From Vicinamibacteria bacterium (GTDB lineage: Bacteria; Acidobacteriota; Vicinamibacteria; Fen-336), in assembly GCA_025923995.1 (NCBI GenBank), contig JAICEW010000023.1, positions 1-34,493 on the forward strand: a DNA stretch of 34,493 nt. Reading direction: 5' to 3'. Under the pieces are notes generated by a model. It saw only the letters and a list, made by a program, of their open reading frames with translations, was not told the origin of the DNA and made no database searches. The stretch's first letter is position 1, and each line of letters opens with the position of its first letter. Below are positions 32,081 through 34,493 of the stretch, piece by piece. Made by a program: the position numbers and the translations under genes.

Positions 32081-34138
32081 ATGATCCCCTTGCCTTTGCC
32101 CTTCCTCTGGCTGGTCCTGGCGCCCGCGCCCCAGGCGACGCCCAGCTTCCCGACCGAGGTCGAGGTCATCACGGTCGACGCGGTCGTGGTGGACAAGAAC
32201 GACCGCCCGGTCACCGGCCTCACGCGCGACGAGTTCCGGGTGCTCGAGGACGGCAAGCCGCGCGAGATCGTGAGCTTCGAGGAGTACGCGCGGGGCGAGA
32301 CGCCGATCGAGGAGGAGGAGGCGGTGCCTCCGCCGGTCGCGACCAACGCGCGCGGCACCGAGCTGCGCGGACGCGCGTTCGCGCTGCTGCTCGACGACGT
32401 GTTCACGCCGCTGCACGGCTCGGAAGAGGTGCGCCGGGGGGCCGAGGCGTTCCTGCGCAGCTCCGTGGGCCCTGGCGACGAGGTCACGATCTCGACCACC
32501 AGCGGGAACGCGTACTGGAGCGCGGGTCTGCCCGAGGGTCTCGAGGACCTGCTGGCCGTGGCCGCCCGCTTCAAGGGCCGCGACACGCAGGGCCGCTACG
32601 GCACGCAGGAGTACGGGGAGTTCCGCACCGACCTCTCGGGCACCGACGCCGCGTCGATCGAGAGGGCGCGCAACAGCATGTTCGAGATGAAGCGCATGAC
32701 CGAGCTGCAGGCCTACGAGATCGTGAACGGCCGGCGGAACGGCGACCGGCAGATCGCGTTCGAGATCGACCACATCCGCAAGCAGCGGATGAAGATCACG
32801 CTGGCCGCGGTGCGGCGGCAGCTGGACGCGCTCGCGACCGTGCGCGGGCGCAAGTCCCTCATCCTGATGAGCCCCGGCTTCCTGCGGGACGACACGCCGG
32901 ACATCCGCGAGACGGCCGCGGCCTCGCGTCGTGCGAACACCGCCCTCTACTTCGTCGACGTCCGCGGCCTGGCCGGCCAGAACATCTTCGACGCGTCGCA
33001 GAGGGTCGAGGGCGGACCGTCGTTCCAGGCCCTGACGGGCGAGGAGGCCGAGCGCAACCTGGTCACCGCGGGGACGCAGTCGCTGGCGCAGGACACGGGC
33101 GGCTTCAGCATCCGCAACGTGAACGACTTCGCGAACGCCACCGCGCGCATCGCGGCCGAGTCGCGCTCGTACTACCTGCTCGGCATCCATCCCGCCGAGG
33201 GCAAGGGCCCGCGCGACTGGCGGAAGCTGACGGTCGAGGTCACGCGCCCGGGGCTCACGGTGAGGTCGCGCCGCGGGTACTCGCTGCGCGACGCGCCGCC
33301 GCCGGAGGAGGACGCGAAGGGCAAGGACAAGGACAAGGCGCCCGCGCCCACGCGCAAGGCGCTCGACCCGGCCGTCGCGGGCGCGCTCGACGCGGCCCAC
33401 GCCGTCTCCGGCATCCCGCTGCGCGCCATGGCCTACGTCATGGAGCCGGCGCCCCAGGACATGACGCGCGTGCTGGTCGCGGCCGAGTTCGACCCCAGGG
33501 ACCTCGGCCGCGGGGGGGCGTCGGCGAAGCTCGGCTTCAGCGTCAACATCACGCACCGCGACACCGGGCGCGCGTTCGAGTCGAACGAGAGGGTCGAGGT
33601 GAGGCGGGGCGACGGGGCGCCCGAGGGCTGGCGGTCCGTGGCCCGTGAGTTCATGCTGCCCGCCGGAGTGGCCAGTGCCCGCGTGGTCGTGCACGACCCG
33701 GCCACGGGCGCGCTCGGCGCGGTGACGCAGCGCATCGAGGTGCCGGCCGCGTCCGTCTTCCGCGTCTCGACGCCCATCCTCAGCGACCAGGTCGACCCGT
33801 CCGGCCAGAAGCCGCAGGCCGCCGTGGCCGTGCACCGCGAGTTCGTCGCCAGCGGGCAGCTCTTCTGCCAGTTCGAGGTCCTGGGCGCCGCTCGCGGGCC
33901 TCAGGGGCCGCGCGTGTCCTCGGGCCTGCTCCTGCGCGCGGCCGACGGCACGATCGTCCGCAAGGGCGAGCTGACGCCGATCGCCGCCGACCCGGACGGG
34001 CGCGTGGTGCGGCTCATCGGCATGGGCCTGGAGGGGATGAAGGAGGGGAGCTACGACCTCGTCCTCGACGTGCGCGACGAGGTGAGCGGCCAGCAGGTCC
34101 AGCGCAGCGAGCCGTTCACGCTCGTCCCGCCGTCCTGA
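32081..34138 (+). CDS. VWFA-related protein of the acidobacterial type
   Basis: This 685-residue protein has a hydrophobic, uncharged N-terminus (MIPLPLPFLWLVLAPAPQA) acting as a probable signal. Its opening, ITVDAVVVDKNDRPVTGLTRDEFRVLEDGKPREIVSF, is the hallmark of the acidobacterial VWFA-related domain. The VWA fold follows (FALLLDDVFTPLHGS, GRKSLILMSPGFLRDD, YYLLGIHP), but the usual metal-site DxSxS is replaced by DDVFT. A lysine- and aspartate-rich linker (KGKDKDKAP) joins a beta-rich C-terminal half. The function of the family is unknown; it is thought to bind proteins at the cell surface or in the periplasm. The start ATG has no ribosome binding site. Confidence 0.92.
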   Translation: MIPLPLPFLWLVLAPAPQATPSFPTEVEVITVDAVVVDKNDRPVTGLTRDEFRVLEDGKPREIVSFEEYARGETPIEEEEAVPPPVATNARGTELRGRAFALLLDDVFTPLHGSEEVRRGAEAFLRSSVGPGDEVTISTTSGNAYWSAGLPEGLEDLLAVAARFKGRDTQGRYGTQEYGEFRTDLSGTDAASIERARNSMFEMKRMTELQAYEIVNGRRNGDRQIAFEIDHIRKQRMKITLAAVRRQLDALATVRGRKSLILMSPGFLRDDTPDIRETAAASRRANTALYFVDVRGLAGQNIFDASQRVEGGPSFQALTGEEAERNLVTAGTQSLAQDTGGFSIRNVNDFANATARIAAESRSYYLLGIHPAEGKGPRDWRKLTVEVTRPGLTVRSRRGYSLRDAPPPEEDAKGKDKDKAPAPTRKALDPAVAGALDAAHAVSGIPLRAMAYVMEPAPQDMTRVLVAAEFDPRDLGRGGASAKLGFSVNITHRDTGRAFESNERVEVRRGDGAPEGWRSVAREFMLPAGVASARVVVHDPATGALGAVTQRIEVPAASVFRVSTPILSDQVDPSGQKPQAAVAVHREFVASGQLFCQFEVLGAARGPQGPRVSSGLLLRAADGTIVRKGELTPIAADPDGRVVRLIGMGLEGMKEGSYDLVLDVRDEVSGQQVQRSEPFTLVPPS

Positions 34139-34147
34139 AGCGTCAGG
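34134..34147. terminator. Small hairpin spanning two convergent stop codons
   Basis: CCTGA, loop AGCG, TCAGG. The two arms contain the TGA of the VWFA-related gene and, on the other strand, the TGA of gltB. It is short and has no U-tract, so its role as a two-way terminator is doubtful. Confidence 0.3.
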
Positions 34148-34493
34148 CTCTCTGCGCTCGTTGTGCCTTCGCGGCCGACGCTGCCACCTGGCGCGCCCGG
34201 GCGGTCTTGACCGGCGCTTCCCAGGCGGGCAGCGCCGTGCGCACGCCGCTGCGGGGCGCGACGCGCGCGAACAGCAGGCGGTTGACGATCCAGTCGTCGA
34301 GCAGCCGCGCCGCCACGCCGCTGCCGGTCGCGCGCAGGTGGCGGACGATCGCCTCGCGCAGCCAGGACTCCTCGTCGCGGTCGAGCGCGTCCACCTCGAC
34401 CAGCTCCGGGTTCACCTGGCCGGCCAGGACGCCCTCGGCGTCGAGCGCGAAGGCGCGTCCCCCCGACATGCCGGCCCCGAAGTTGCGGCCCAC
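34143..34493 (-). CDS. gltB: Glutamate synthase large subunit, C-terminal end, cut by window edge
   Basis: The last 117 codons or so of a gene that enters from the right edge. The sequence GRNFGAGMSGGRAFALD is the start of the last right-handed beta-helix repeat of the GXGXG domain of GltB (GlxB-type). VNPELVEVDAL and WLREAIVRHLRATGSGVAARLLDDW follow, as at the end of GltB. GltB makes glutamate from glutamine and 2-oxoglutarate with GltD. The C-terminal tail (KAQRAQRA) is basic and unlike the end of most GltB proteins, but tails vary. The first codon at the edge is GTG by chance and is not a start. Confidence 0.9.
   Translation of the reverse strand: MGRNFGAGMSGGRAFALDAEGVLAGQVNPELVEVDALDRDEESWLREAIVRHLRATGSGVAARLLDDWIVNRLLFARVAPRSGVRTALPAWEAPVKTARARQVAASAAKAQRAQRA

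Overview
The window is about 34.5 kb of gene-dense, GC-rich DNA (clearly around 70% G+C by eye, not computed). It most likely comes from a member of the Acidobacteriota. Supporting signs are a VWFA-related protein of the acidobacterial type (32081-34138), a 3' relic of an ADOP/MacB-type permease (23656-23790), several secreted S9 peptidases, and a TonB-dependent receptor, which implies a Gram-negative envelope. No rRNA, tRNA, CRISPR array, insertion sequence or phage gene was recognised. Both edges cut genes: groEL on the left and gltB on the right.

Layout. 1-2674 (all minus): chalcone-isomerase-like secreted protein, GGDEF diguanylate cyclase, groES, and the start of groEL. 2814-13390: a regulon-like block. 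A plus-strand operon encodes an OSBS/N-succinylamino-acid racemase (enolase superfamily), an M20 metallo-amidohydrolase and a YkvI-type membrane protein. It faces a minus-strand pair, a TonB-dependent receptor and a serine hydrolase. A second, membrane-anchored serine hydrolase (plus) follows, then a MurR/RpiR-type regulator (minus). Four copies of a 14-bp imperfect inverted repeat, consensus GCAWCAARTGTTGC, lie at the three promoter regions of this block and nowhere else that I could find. I propose it as the operator of the local RpiR protein, and the block as a system for taking up and using peptides that contain D-amino acids.

13437-18014: a secreted multidomain GH10 xylanase with an inverted repeat upstream, and a YcaQ/AlkX-type DNA glycosylase. 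18015-21049 (minus): a prolyl-oligopeptidase-family enzyme translationally coupled to a DUF1152 protein. 21207-23645 (plus): a compact operon of RbfA-like protein, RtcB RNA ligase and an unrecognised basic protein, preceded by a possible 18-codon leader peptide. This looks like an RNA- or ribosome-repair module and is the other main candidate for an undescribed system.

23656-27163 (minus): the permease relic, then a metal (Zn/Mn) uptake operon of small Cys/His secreted protein, outer-membrane porin-like protein, solute-binding protein and permease, with no ATPase gene. 27213-34138: an unusually long S9 peptidase that appears to be fused to a TolB-like propeller, a GT39-type membrane glycosyltransferase, and the VWFA-related protein. 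The last two are divergent with starts only 22 bp apart. The window ends in the 3' end of glutamate synthase.

All functional statements rest on recognising family motifs by eye. No database search was possible.
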